From Capra hircus (taxonomy: Eukaryota; Chordata; Mammalia; Artiodactyla; Bovidae), in NCBI RefSeq assembly GCF_001704415.2, contig NC_030822.1, positions 53,747,345 to 53,811,344 on the forward strand: DNA of 64,000 nucleotides, read 5' to 3'. Both the position numbers and the translations under genes were made by a program. This document shows, piece by piece, positions 1-12,600 of this stretch (the first letter of the stretch is position 1; each line of letters opens with the position of its first letter). The notes under the pieces were generated by a model. The model was not told where the DNA came from. It did no database searches and saw nothing but the letters and a program-made list of their open reading frames with translations.

Positions 1-511
1 GGAGACATGCCAAATGGGCCTCAGGGACTGGCTCTGCCCTTAATGAAGCAGCCCTTTTGCCCCCATTCCAACTTGCCCTCCTCTTGCCCTCGAGTTCAGT
101 CTGCCCATCTTGCTCTCTGAAGAGTCAATGAGGCACTTTGGTGTAGAGACCTTTGGCATCAAACACATTTCATTTGAATTCCTGTTCTGCCACTCACTAG
201 CCAAGTAACCCTGAGCAAGTCATGTAACTTCCATGAACCTCAGCTTCCCCATCTATAAAATGGGTATAATAATGCCCAGTTCACACAGTTGCTGTCAGAA
301 TTAAATAAGATACCACACACAAATGCCTAACGGGCCCATAATAGATTCTAAGTAAAAGGGAACTTGGTATCAGGCAGGGATGGTACCATATGCTGGGAGG
401 AGAGGGCCTAACTGGGTCCTCCTGGACCAGTCTTCTTTCCCTACCCCATCTCCTCTCTGCCTGACTCCCCTCTCACAGTCGCACCCTCCCCTGCTGCTGG
501 CCTGCTCCTAG
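1..511 (+). other. Intron of TMPRSS13 with an ancient MIR SINE
   Basis: Non-coding sequence before the first visible exon. It ends in a C/T-rich tract and a CTAG acceptor at 508-511. Positions 122-325 hold a MIR-like repeat; nothing else is recognisable. Confidence 0.7.
122..325 (+). repeat. MIR SINE
   Basis: Typical MIR core: a tRNA-like TTCTGCCACTCACTAGC stretch, then CAGCTTCCCCATCTATAAAA and an ATAATAATGCC tail leading to an AATTAAATAAG end. Old and diverged; edges are approximate. Confidence 0.75.
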
Positions 512-616
512 GTATCACCTTGCCCAAGTTCACCTGGCAGGAGGGCCAGAAGCGGCTGCCGCTCATCGGATGTGTCCTCCTTCTCATCGCCCTCGTGGTG
601 TCGCTCATCATCCTAT
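512..616 (+). CDS. TMPRSS13: TMPRSS13 exon: transmembrane anchor
   Basis: Enters in phase 2 and leaves in phase 1 (GTGAGT donor at 617). It encodes the juxtamembrane basic segment (LPKFTWQEGQKRLP) followed by about 20 hydrophobic residues (LIGCVLLLIALVVSLIIL), the single signal anchor that makes this a type II membrane protein. The basic residues lie on the N-terminal side, consistent with a cytoplasmic N-terminus by the positive-inside rule. Confidence 0.92.
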
Positions 617-3600
617 GTGAGTTTAACAGAGGGAGCAAGGCTGGCCCCTGGTCATTGCAGGGTGGAGTGGGGTTGGGGGATGGGGGCACTCAGCAGGGAG
701 ACAAAAGTAGGGAACACACACAGGCTGCCGTGTCCACAGAGGGACACTCTTACAAGTGGCCTTGAACCCTGGCACTTCCAGGCCCCTTGGCGGTGGGCGG
801 GTTGAGAGGGTGGGAAGTCAGAGGAAGTGGGAGTGGGTCCCTTCTGTAGTAGTTCACCAGTCTGAGCTTAGTTTCTGTGTCTTCAAATGGGATTAAATCC
901 ATTCATTCATTCAAATTAACATGTGCTTAGTAAAATATCCTGAAGATTTCACTGGGTTATGAGGAATAAATGAGCTAATGGCACAGTGCCTGACACAAAA
1001 ATCCCCCTCTAAAAATGTGACTTATTTAAAAAACAAACACTTGGAACATTGATGAGGTAAAGGCCCCTTGGGCATTTTTGGTCAATGAGATCAAGCGTTA
1101 GGGGTCCAATTCCCCTGAAATCCACATCTTCTCGAAAAGACACTCAGGACCTGTGCCAGGGCTCCCTGCGGGGGTGTCTGCTCTGAGCCCAGCACAGTGG
1201 GAAGCAAAGGAGAGTACCCACTGTACCCCCCAGTCCTTGGGGCGAGTACAGTCCCCTGGGGGACAGAGATGGAAATGATTAAGGCCAAGTGGATTTGAGT
1301 ATTACCAACAGGAAGAGAGGACAGCTGTGTGGGTACGGAGGCAGGGGGCAGTTCCTGAAGGCTGTGGGGCCAGATGAGGATCCAGAAGATGGCAGGGAGG
1401 GGAGAATCTCCTGGCAGGGCATCTAAGCGCGGTGAGCAGCTGCAGGAAGTGTCGGGGGGGGAGGCAAATGGGCAAGTTGGCATGGGGAGGGACCCGATTC
1501 ACCAAGGTAAATACTCATCTGGGGACCTGAAGGCTGTCCTTGGGTTGGGCATGGCTTGGCCACGTTGTAGAGAGCTTGAAGTGCCAGGCCAAGGGGTGAG
1601 GATTCTGTTACAGAGGCTGCACAGGGCGGTGAAGGGCAGGCTGGGTGACTACAGGGAAACACCCAGCTGGCAGGGCTGTTTGAGGAAGAGAATCGCATGG
1701 AAAGAAGCAGCTGGTTACAAGTACAGCTTTAGGACCAGACAGACCTGCTGAAGCATCTTGGCGCAGCCACTTAAGTTAATGAACTTCCTGAGCCTCAGTT
1801 TCCCTGCCTGCTTGACAGTGCCCATGAGGGTGTCAGCACAAAGCCTGCCTCGTGGCCCCCATGTGAACCTCCCACCAGGATGCTCGACCCTGTTCCCTCC
1901 CTTTCCCACACAAGGCACACGCTCCAGGGGAGGCCCCTGGCAGTGCACAGAGAGCACCAGGAAATAATCCAGGGGGAGGTGAGAGGGCAACCTGGGCAAG
2001 GGGGACTCTCAACATGATTTCACAGCATTTCCTTAAGTCCCCTGACCTCCGGACTTCCCGGGGAGGTCGTCACTGAGCAGCTTGGCAATGTGGTCAGGAC
2101 TAGAGCCCCCGTCTCTTGAGAGCTCTCTGCTACACATCAAGGCGATCCCAGGAGCCTCAGTGCCCGGGATGGGGGTGGGGGGTAGAAAGAGCAGGGCACA
2201 GGAGGAAGGGAAGTCCAACAAGTTAGGGGGACTGATGTCTGAACCAGGGAGGAGCAGTCACAGAGGGTGACCTCCAGATGGCATGACAGCACAGTGGGGC
2301 CAGTGACAGAGGCTGGAGTCAGGGCTGAGAAACAGGTTGCAGACAGGAGGCAGGGTGAGGGGTCAGACCCTGGGCTTCCTCAGGCGTCCAAGGAGGCATG
2401 ACAACTCCCAGTATGGAAAGCGCTTTTAGGAGAAGTTGTGGAGCTGATGCTCACATATGGTTTGTAAAGCTGTCGGCTTTTCAACCCAACTTGTGCATTC
2501 GGGAATCAGCCACCTAGAGCTGCTCGCTGAGTGGGAAGACACTTTTTATTTTTGGCGGCCCTGGGTCTTCGTTTCCGTGTGTGGGCTTTCTCTGGTTGCG
2601 ACAAGCGGTGGGCTACTCTTGGGCTGCGGTCCGTAGGTGTCTCATTGTCATGGCTTTTCTTGTTCTGGAGCACGGGCTCTAGAGTGTGCGGGCTCAGTAA
2701 TTGTGGCTTGCAGGCTTAGTTACCCTGAGGCACGTGGGATCTTCCTGGACCAGGGATCGAACCTGTGTCCCTGCATTGGCAGGTGGATTCGCAACCACTG
2801 GACGACCAGGGAGTCCCTGGGAAGACAGTTAAAGGCCTTGAGACAAGCAGTGGGGCAAGAACTGAGCCTAAGGAATAGCTCTTGTTTAGAGAAGAGGGAG
2901 GTGGAAGAAAATCTAGGAGCTTTTGAGGCTGGAAGGACAACCTCTGAGAAGACCAGACAGGCAGTGGCTGCAGATGTGTGCGCTACAACCTGCAGCGCAT
3001 AGAGATGGTGAGGGTGCTGGACTGGGTCTGAGAAGGGGCCTCTGGGACACTGAAAAGGAAGATTTCTCGGAACAACACTCTGCCCAGCACATCGGGCAGG
3101 AGAGCTTCCAGAGTATTACCCATCTCCACACCTCCCTCCCTTACTCTCTCTCTCTCTCTCTCTCTCTCTGAGTGGCTGCTTTTGAGTTTGCCTGGTGCTG
3201 TCCTGCTTGCAGGAGCTTTCTGGAACATTCCAGAGCATTCCTGAGCAGCCTTTCTCTCCATACAGATGGGGGACAAGAACCCCAGAGCCCAAGAGGGATT
3301 ACAGGTCGGTGTCTCAGAACCCCCAGGGCCTTGGGCTGCATCGTGTCATGTCTCTCCGGGGCTAGCAATGACCCAGCTTCTGCTTCATGTTTTTTCTCTC
3401 AGTTTACTTCTGGCGGGGCCACACAGGGGTCAATTACAAGGAGCCAAGAGAGAGCTGCCCCAGTCACGCTGTGCGCTGTGATGGAGTCGAGGACTGTAAG
3501 CTGAAGAGTGATGAGCTGGGCTGTGGTAAGGAGGTTGGACGTGTGCGTGTGTTTGTGCGTGCACTCTGGGGGCTGCAAACTGGCTATCAGCTCAAACGGG

Positions 3601-6600
3601 AGGTGACGGACAGAGACCTGGAGGATCTGGGTTCTAGTCATAGTAGACTGGGGTCTGGAACCTGGCTTTGAGTGTGTCTTGGCCAAATCACTTACCTTCT
3701 CTCGGCTTCAATTTCTTAATTTGCAAAATGTGTGGACTGGACAAGATGAGTGCTTCTCAGATAAAATCTGATAGCTCCCAGCAAAGCACAGCTGCTCTGC
3801 AGCTGGGGACAAGTGTGGGGTCCGAAGCCCTGTCCGTGTACCCCTTCTCTTCACTCAGCAGGTAACCTCTGACCTGCCACCTCTATGGTTTCATAAAGGT
3901 CAGTTTGTAAATGAAGCTGCAGATGAGACAAGACCTCTTTAAGTGCTGTCCTCAGTGGTTTTTACAAGTGTCGTCTATGTACAGCCCTGACGTGGGTGTC
4001 TGTGGGTACATAACCTGCCCCTTCCACCTGTGTGCATATGTGTGTCCTTGCCCATGACCACATCCATCTGTGACTGCACAGGTCTAGGGAGGACTCAGTT
4101 GGATCAAGGTTCCCCTTGTCACACTCTTATTTGGGCATGTCACTGCCCTCTTAGGGTAATGCCTCCTGGCAGTGCTCACCCCTTCTCCCAGCAAAGGCTC
4201 CTGGGTTCTGTTGAACAGAGAGCTCTCTGCTCCGCTCCAGCCCCTTGCCTTGGCTCTGCCCTCACCAAGCATCTTGGGCTCTGAGTACTGGCTGATGGCC
4301 ATCCTGTCCCCGGCCAAGCTCCCAGACGTCGGCAAGGCCTCAGCAAGAAGCCTGGGGACAGGAGCATCTCAGAGCCTCGCTCAGTTCATTCCTCAAGAGC
4401 TTGGAGCCTCCCGGTGTTGAGGACCCACCTTGCCCTTTTCTTGACCGGCAGTGAGGTTTGACTGGGACAAGTCTCTGCTTAAAGTCTACTCTGGATCCTC
4501 CCATCAGTGGCTTCCCATCTGCAGTGACAGCTGGAATGACTCCTATTCGAAGAAGACCTGCCAGCAGCTGGGTTTCGAGAGGTACACCTTCCCCACCAGT
4601 CCTTGCTTCAGGGACGTCTCAGACTTTTCACACGGGCATCTCAGGCTCAATGAGGGTCACTCATACCAAGAAGACTCTTGGGGACCAGGGCTGAGGTCAC
4701 GAGCTCATAGTGCCCTCAAGTTATTCAAAGGAACAGCAGCCTGGGGGGAGCCCAGGTCTGGGGGCAAGCTGTTTCCAGGAGGCCAAAGTAGTTATTAGTA
4801 GATTTGCAGCAGGATGGCACCCCTATACGGTTCTTTGCATCAAAGCACCCTTGTGCCCACGATCACATTCAATGGTCGTGGTGGCCTGTGAGGTGAGTGT
4901 GCATTTGGGAAGGTCTTCTCCTCACATCTGATAACTAGCAGCTCAGGCTGGGCAAACCCTTCAGCGGACTCTGAGCAGCTGTAACTCGAGCTAGGACTCA
5001 TCAAACGAAGAGTGAGATGGGCAGATGTGGCCAGGTAAAGTCCTTAGCACCTTTGACTCTAAAGATCTGAAACAGGAAGCTGGTACCAGTGGGTGGAGGA
5101 GGGAATGGGGTTTACCATGACCTTCCAGCTTGAAGGAGCCCTCCATTTTTGGCCACATAGTCACCTCCATACTCCCTTTTGGTCTGAGTTTCAAACCAAG
5201 TAGTTTGGGGGGGGGTTCACTAATGTGTGTGAAGTTCTGGGGAGAGGGTTTATTAAGGATCTCACTGTGGGTTCTCTGCAGAAGCACCTGGAAAACTAGG
5301 GCTTGGAGGCTAGGACTGAGAACCAGTTCTCTGCCCCCACATCAGAGTTCCCATCGTGAAAGATGACCTGGGTGACCTAGTTGGAAGATGACACGGTTTA
5401 TCATTGAGTTGTGTGACTTTATGCAAATGTGAACTTCCCTTGGACTTCAATAGACAGCGTCATTTATTCAAAGAATATTCATCGAGTTTTTATTATGTGC
5501 CAGACACCCAGACAAGATCCCTGTTGTGGGACAGTCTCTGGTATGGTGTGGGCGAGAGAGGCTTTAACCAATAATCACAGCGCTGTGTGATGTGTAATGG
5601 AAAGAATATGTGGGAAGCATTATGTGCACACAACAGAGAGGGTGCCTGACTGCACTTGGAGGTCAGCAGAGCAATGGAGGAAGAGCACCCGCAAAGGCAA
5701 GCTTGCATGTGAGGGCGTCCCATGTCCTAGAAATGCACCACAGTGCCACACAGATAGCAGTCCACAGATCACACAGAGCAGAATCACCTGGGGTGCTTGT
5801 TAAAATGCACCCTGAAATAAAAATCTCTGGAATTAGGATTTCAAACACTTACCAACACCCCAGGGTGGTTCTTAGGCACACTCTGGTCTAAGGAGCTAAA
5901 CGGTTCTCAGGCTTTAGTGTGCAAACCCATAACATGGAGTTCATTAAAATGAAGAGCATGGCTCAGCAGGTCTGGAGGGGATGCTGCTGCTGTGGGTCCA
6001 TGGATCACAGTCCAGACAGGAAAGGGCTCAGCCCATGTTCCTCAAACTCCAGAGTGCAGCGGGATCACCTGGAGAGCCTGTTTAAACACAGAACCAGAAC
6101 TGTTGATTCAGCAGGTCTGAGACAGAGCCCCCAGATTTGCATTTGTAACAAATTCCCAGGCAGTGCTAACATAGTCCCCTGAGATGGGACCATATTTTCA
6201 AAACTACTGGCTAGTGTGTAAGGCGAGTGGGGGGAGTAGTGGAATATGTGGGTGGGGTCTGAGACCATTGGATTTTAACTGCCTCTGGCCTCTGCAGCAG
6301 GGCTGGCTGGGACTCTCATGCAGGCCCGGGGACCAGGGGTGGGCGCTTTCTCAAGGTGGTTCATTCCTCTCCCCTCTCCTCCCTTGCAGTGCTTACTGGA
6401 CAACCAAAGTGGCCAATAGGAATGTTGGCAGCAGTTTCTCAGTCTCTGAATTTAACTCCACCATCCAGGAGAGCACCTACACGTACGTGGGGTGGGCGTG
6501 GCTGTCTGCTGCCTCCAGGAGTCCTTCGTGAATGTCCAGAGCATCTCAGAAACAGCTCTCGTTCACTACCTGCCTCCTGAGTTGGAAGTCATCAAAACTT

Positions 6601-9600
6601 GGTGCACAGAGCACCTCGAAGTCAGGGGGGCCCAAAGAATTTACCTGGTTGCCAAAGACAATGAATAAACCGTGGGGCCACTGATCAGCCTGATGTTAGG
6701 ACTGAAAGCTGCTGCAGGGAGGGTGCTTGGGGTGGATGGGGAGAAACATCACTGGGGTGGCAGTGGGGAGGGGGAGTGCCAGGTGCAGGGAGTCAGGGGC
6801 AGGGAGGCCCATCTGGGGAGCTTCACCCTCTCTTCCCCGCTGGGCCTCGCCACCTGTCACTCTGCACTGCAGCTGCTCTCGTCCCAGCGCCACTGGGTGG
6901 AGGGGGATGGGGGGCTCTCCAACAGCTAGCAGTGTTTACCCTGGGGAGAGGAGAGAAGAAACCAGGCTGTGAGAGAAAAAGGCATGGAGAGGGAAGGAAG
7001 GCAAATGAGCTTCCTCCTGGATTCCTGCTTTTTGCTGGGTGGTTCACGTGCTGTATTGCTGGCAGAGCGTTGAGCAAGTGTCAGAGGAGAGCTGAGCCAC
7101 ATGTTTAGCTGCACAAAGATGCTGGGACAGTGAAGTCATGAGTTCAGAAGACATGACCTAGCCTGTATGTGCAACCTGCCACAGAAAACCTGGGAGATGG
7201 GGAGAAGGGTGGGGCTGGTTCGCACTAAGCCATCCCTGTCTCTAGAGAAAGCACAGGAAGGGTCTGTCTTACTGGGAGGGAGAAAGGTCAGAATCTCCAC
7301 CTTCTTGTGCAAAGGGGATAGGATAGAACTTAGCAGGGGCCAATCGTGGAAGGCTTCCTGGAGGCGGTGGCTGATGCGCCCTTTTCTCAACTTTTGTATC
7401 TTCTCCTGCAGGTCTGATTGCCCTTCCCAGCAGTATGTCGCTCTACAGTGTTCCCGTAAGAAGACACTCTTCCTCCTGGATTGTGGCCTGTGTGGGGTGG
7501 GAGTCAGGGGACAGAGGGATGGAGTCCCTGTGAGGAAGAGAGCCAACCCTGGGGATCAGAGCCAGGAAGAGGGGCTTGAGCAGCAGGCCTGTTTCAGGGC
7601 CAGGGTGCCTGCAAGTCATCTGGATAGACACTCTCAGGGCAGCATTTCCCCTTCTGACTCTGCCCAGCCCAGCAACCTCATCATTCAAGTGTCTTCGATT
7701 CTGGGCAGGGGGCAGAGGATTGAGAGAGCATGTCAGAGCTCATGGTAGGTGAAGAGCTGGTATTGAATCTTGGGTCTGACCACAGGGCCCAAACCATTAA
7801 CCAGTCCACGAGTGCTGCGTCCTCATGATGAACAGGTGGGGTGCCCCCCTGAGCAAGTGGGCACAGTGCTATGGACAGAGCCCCCTCAGACCCCCGCTGG
7901 CTCTTCACTCTCTCCTCCTTCAAAGAGAAAGGAAACTCTGTGCATGATCTCAGGGGATGACTCACTCTGGAACATGTTTGGAAATGTTCCCCTGGGGCAC
8001 AGGGTCCCCAACAGCACTAAATGACCCCCTGAGAAACCATGTGAGCACCAACTACTTGTGCATCATGGGAAGGAATTTTCTTCTTCCTTTTGAAATGATC
8101 CAAATCACATTGCTCATCAATTCAGGGTTGTGTTAGACTTGGTCTGTTTTCCAAAGCTCTTGACAGCAGCCCTGGGGTTCACCATTGTGACCCTAACGCC
8201 TGGCACATCACCCAAAGCAGGGGGTGCTTAGGAAGCATTTGTTGAATTACTAGAACAATAAATGAGTGGGAGGAAAGAGGATATTTCCTAGGATCAGACT
8301 TTCTACTGGATGATCCCAGAAAGCTAACCCACCATGTGGGAGCTCTGTGTTGGCGGAAAATAGCTGTGCCGAATCAGATTAAGTGGGCAAAGCGGCCTCC
8401 GTGGGTGGGTGGTGCTCTCATGCCTGAGCTTCTCTGGGCCTAGGAGCACGGTAGCAGCTCTAAGAAAAGCCGACTTCATCTCTTCTGCTTCTCTCCAGAC
8501 TGTGGACTGAGGGCCATGACCGGGCGGATCGTGGGAGGGGCGCTGGCCCCAGAAAGCAAGTGGCCTTGGCAAGTTAGCCTGCAGTTCTCCCATACCCACA
8601 TTTGTGGGGGCACGCTGATCGATGCCCAGTGGATTCTCACCGCTGCCCACTGCTTCTTTATGTAAGTGCCCGGGGGCGCCATGATGAGACGCGGCTGAGG
8701 GTCTGGACGCCAGGAAGGGCTGAGGGCAGACTGACTTCTCTCTGTGGAGGGGGACTTTGGTTGCAAGCCTGGCCCCGAGGACTGGGCGGCACATGTGTGG
8801 TGAGGACCGTGATTCGGTCCTGGGAGTATGAATTAGGGTTACTTATCCTGAGCCAGTGCAGAGTGAGAAAATACCATTGCTGGCTTCAGGGGAGAGAGAC
8901 GGGAAGGTAGACAGGAGGAATTGGGAGCCTGCCCTAAAGAACAGGGTGAAATAAAGAGGTTTGGGGCTTGTGGCTGCTTTCAAAACCTGGAAGTTACAGA
9001 AGAGGAGCTGGAGACATTGGGAATGCTGTCCCGGGAACTGCGGGCAGGACAGAGCAGTCAGCTTTCGACAGGCACCAGCCAGGCTTGTCCTTCGAGTTGG
9101 TGGACAGGAAAGGGCTGGGAGATGAGGCCTCAAGGGCACCGGCTTCCCCAGCAGTGAGTCTTCAGTGGGTCACTTGGTCCTGTCGAAAGCCTCATTTCTG
9201 CTGAGAATACTACCACTGAGATGTGTCCCGTCCACTTCCTTGGATCCTTGGTGGCATCCAGAGGAGACAGTGGGGCCAGTGGTTCCAGAAGTCTTACTCG
9301 TCTCCTCCCATTCTCCATTTAAAAATTTTATATATTTATTCATTTATGGTTCCACTGGGTCATCATTGCTGCATGTGGGCTTTCTCTAGTTTCAGCGAGC
9401 CAGGGCTACTCTCTAGTTGCGATGCATGGGCTTCTCATTGAGGTGGCTTCTCTTGCTGCGGAGCAGTGCTGGGGCTTCAATAGCTGTGGCACGTGGAGTT
9501 GTGGTTCCCAGGCTCTAAAGCGCAGGCTCAACAGATACGGCACATGGGCTTAGCTGCTCCTCGGCATGTGGGATCTTCCTGGACTGGGGATCGAACCTGT

Positions 9601-12600
9601 GTCTCCTGTATTGTGGCTTTACCACTGAGCCACCAAGGAAGCCCCCATTTTCTATTGTAAGGTACAGAACCACCAGTTCAGAGCAGCTTTCTGAAAGTAG
9701 AGGATTGTTCTAGACCCCTGGGCTAAGATAGAGTGCCCCCTCCAGAGGTCACTTCATCCATCCTCCTGCCTCCAAGCTGGTGCTCTGGCTGAAGCTCCTT
9801 GTGTGCAGCAGATGTTGCCAGGACCTCTGCCAGGTGGTAACTGGCCCGTGCTCTCTGTGGCTTTGGCAGTACCCGGGAGAAGATCCTGGAGGGCTGGAAG
9901 GTGTACGTGGGCACCAACGACCTGCACCACCTGCCCGAGTCAGCCTCCGTCGCCCAGATCATCATCAACAGCAACTACTCAGATGACCAGGATGACTATG
10001 ACATCGCCCTCATGCGGCTCTCCAAGCCCCTGACCCTGTCCGGTGAGTGAGCCCCCTGCTCAGCCAGCACCCCTCGGTGCCGAGCCTTTGCACTTAGCAG
10101 CATCCACAAACCCATCCCAGGGTCCAGAGCTTCAGCATGGCAGATGTCAGTCTTCGAGATCATTTGGTGGAACTCTATATTACAGTTGGCAGAACTGAGA
10201 CCGGGAGGTTGGAAAGAAACTTGCCCCAGTGACTCCTCTTCTATTGCAAGTTGGTGACAGAGCCGGGGTTTAGGTTCTGGGCTTCATTAAGATAAACAGA
10301 TCGAATTGTTTCACTGGTATATCCAGCACTTAACAGAGGCCAGACACCATGGTAAGTGTTTTACATCTACAATTTCATATTCTCTTCACTACCAGATCCT
10401 GTGAAGCAGGTACTATTATTAACTTCATTTTCCCTTTGAGAAGACCTTTAGAGAGAGATAATTTCCCGAGGTCATGAAGTAATAAGGAGCAGCTTCAGGA
10501 CTGGGTCCAGGTGGGTCTGCCTCACAGGCAACTTTCTTCCCACGCTGCTCTGTGCTGGCAAATTGCCAACACCGAAGTTGCGAACACAAGCAAAATACCT
10601 ACGCAACCAAACAGCCAACGGCTCAAAGGATGGAGCTGAGACCTTGAGAACTAAATGGGGCTACAGAAAGGAAATGCTACCGAAATTCTCAGGAGGAGAT
10701 CAGTTTTCGTTCATTAGTTCATCCGCCCATTTGTTCAGGTATCAAATACAGTGTGTCTACTACCTAGCGGCTCTGCAGTTCCCCTGCAAAGAGAACAACA
10801 GCCGCTTAGAAGCTAGTGATGTGATGTCAGGGGCCACCGCGGGAGCGGGGTACGGTGGCACAGATGTGGGCACCTAACAGTCTTGGCAGGCTAGAGAAGC
10901 TTCCGGAAGCCTCAGAGGGCTCTCTGGTTAGTCCAGCCTTTCTGGCGCTCTGGGCCTGTGAGCTGGCCTTTCCTGGCACATTAATTGCGGAGGCGGGGTT
11001 GGTCCTGAGTCAGAGCAGATAGCTCGTCAGAGTGGTGTGGGGAGGAGTCCAATCCCCAACACAAGATTTGGTTGGGTGGGGCCAACCCAGAGCCACGCCC
11101 ACCTCCAGCCACGCCCACGCTGCGGGCCCTCTCTGCCCTCTGCCTGCCACCCCCCATCCCCCACCCCGCCCCCAACATCCTTGTCTGCGGAGCCTCGGAC
11201 TGTGAGGGGAGGGGTGCCCTACTGCCCCTGCCTTGCCCCCCTCATGCACACATAAAAGGGGGCAGGCAGTCTGCAGGACCAAAACAGGCCTTCCCAACCT
11301 TGTCAAACACAGACTCCATTTGGTTAACCATCCGGACCTCGCTTGCCATCAACCCAAACCCCATTAATATTATCTGAAATTCCAAATCTAATTAAATAAT
11401 TTGTAAAATGAAATTTAAGTTATTATAGCATTATATATGCTTTTCAGACTACAGCAATCCCTCCCTATACTCTGATAGCCACCCCTCCCTGCCCCCCACT
11501 TCTGGTCAAGAAGCATCTTTGTAGCATCATAAATCACAGCTAGGATTTGTGTAGTCCTGAGGTCAGACCATGTGCCCTGATTTTTGGTTTAGAAATCAGA
11601 GCAGATTTTCTTAAACTGCCTGGTAGACTGAGCACTTTGAAGTCACTGTACTAGCTGAGAAAGCTTGTGAAAACTCACAGATAAATTTAATTACTCTATA
11701 AAAACACAAGTAGATATATACCAGTGTTACATGTTTTTAAGACTGTATGTCTCCAAAATAGGTATAGACTAATTTTTTTTTTTTGGTATACAGTAGGTTC
11801 TTGTTATTTATTTTTTTAATTAATTTTTTTATTGAAGGATAATTGCTTTACAGAATTTTGTTGATTTCTGTCAAACCTCAACATAAATCAGCCATAGGTA
11901 TACATATATTCCCTTCCTTTTGAACTTCCCTTCCATCTCCTGCCCCATCCCACCCCTCTAGGTTGATACAGAGCCCCTGTTTGAGTTTCCTTAGCCAAAC
12001 AGAAAATTCACGTTGGCTTATCTATTTTACATATGGTAATGTAAGTTTCCATGTTACTCTCTCCATACATCCCACCCTCTCCTCCCCTCTCCACAGGTCC
12101 ATAAGTCTATTCTCTACGTCTGTTTCTCCATTGCTGCCCTGCAAGTAAATTCTTCAGTACCATTTTTCTAGATTCCATATATATGCATTAGAATATGATA
12201 TTTATCCTTCTCTTTCTGACTCCACTCCATATAATAGGTTCTAAGTTTATCCATCTCATTAGAACTGACTCAAATGTGTTCCTTTTTATGGTTGAGTAAT
12301 ATTCCATTGTGTATATGTACCACAACTTCTTTATCCATTCATCTGTTGATGGGCATCTAGGTTGCTTCCATGTTCTAGCTGTTGTAAATAGTGCTGCAAC
12401 GAACAATGGGATATATGTGTCTTTTTCAATTTTGGTTTCCTCAGGGTATATGCCTAGGAGTGGAATTGCTGGGTCATATGGTTGGACATGACTGAAGCGA
12501 CTTAGCAGCAGCAGCAGCATGGTGGTTTTATTCCTAGTTTTTTAAGGAATCTCCATACTGTTTTCCATAGTGGCTGTATCAATTTACATTCCCACCAGCA

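Larger units (their letters stand above)
617..3402 (+). other. TMPRSS13 intron
   Basis: Contains a CHR-type SINE (2542-2817), a CT microsatellite (3144-3169) and a degenerate MIR-like piece near 1720-1830. The remaining sequence has no recognisable gene; open frames here are short and unsupported. Confidence 0.8.

Noticed and set aside
7167..7748. 193-codon open frame across the SRCR micro-exon
   Set aside because: It runs through real splice sites in a frame unlike the protein; it is a by-product of GC-rich intron sequence.
11010..11255. GC-rich stretch as a CpG island or internal promoter
   Set aside because: It is C-rich (CCCACC-type) with few CpG and no TATA or initiator; it lies in the middle of an intron.
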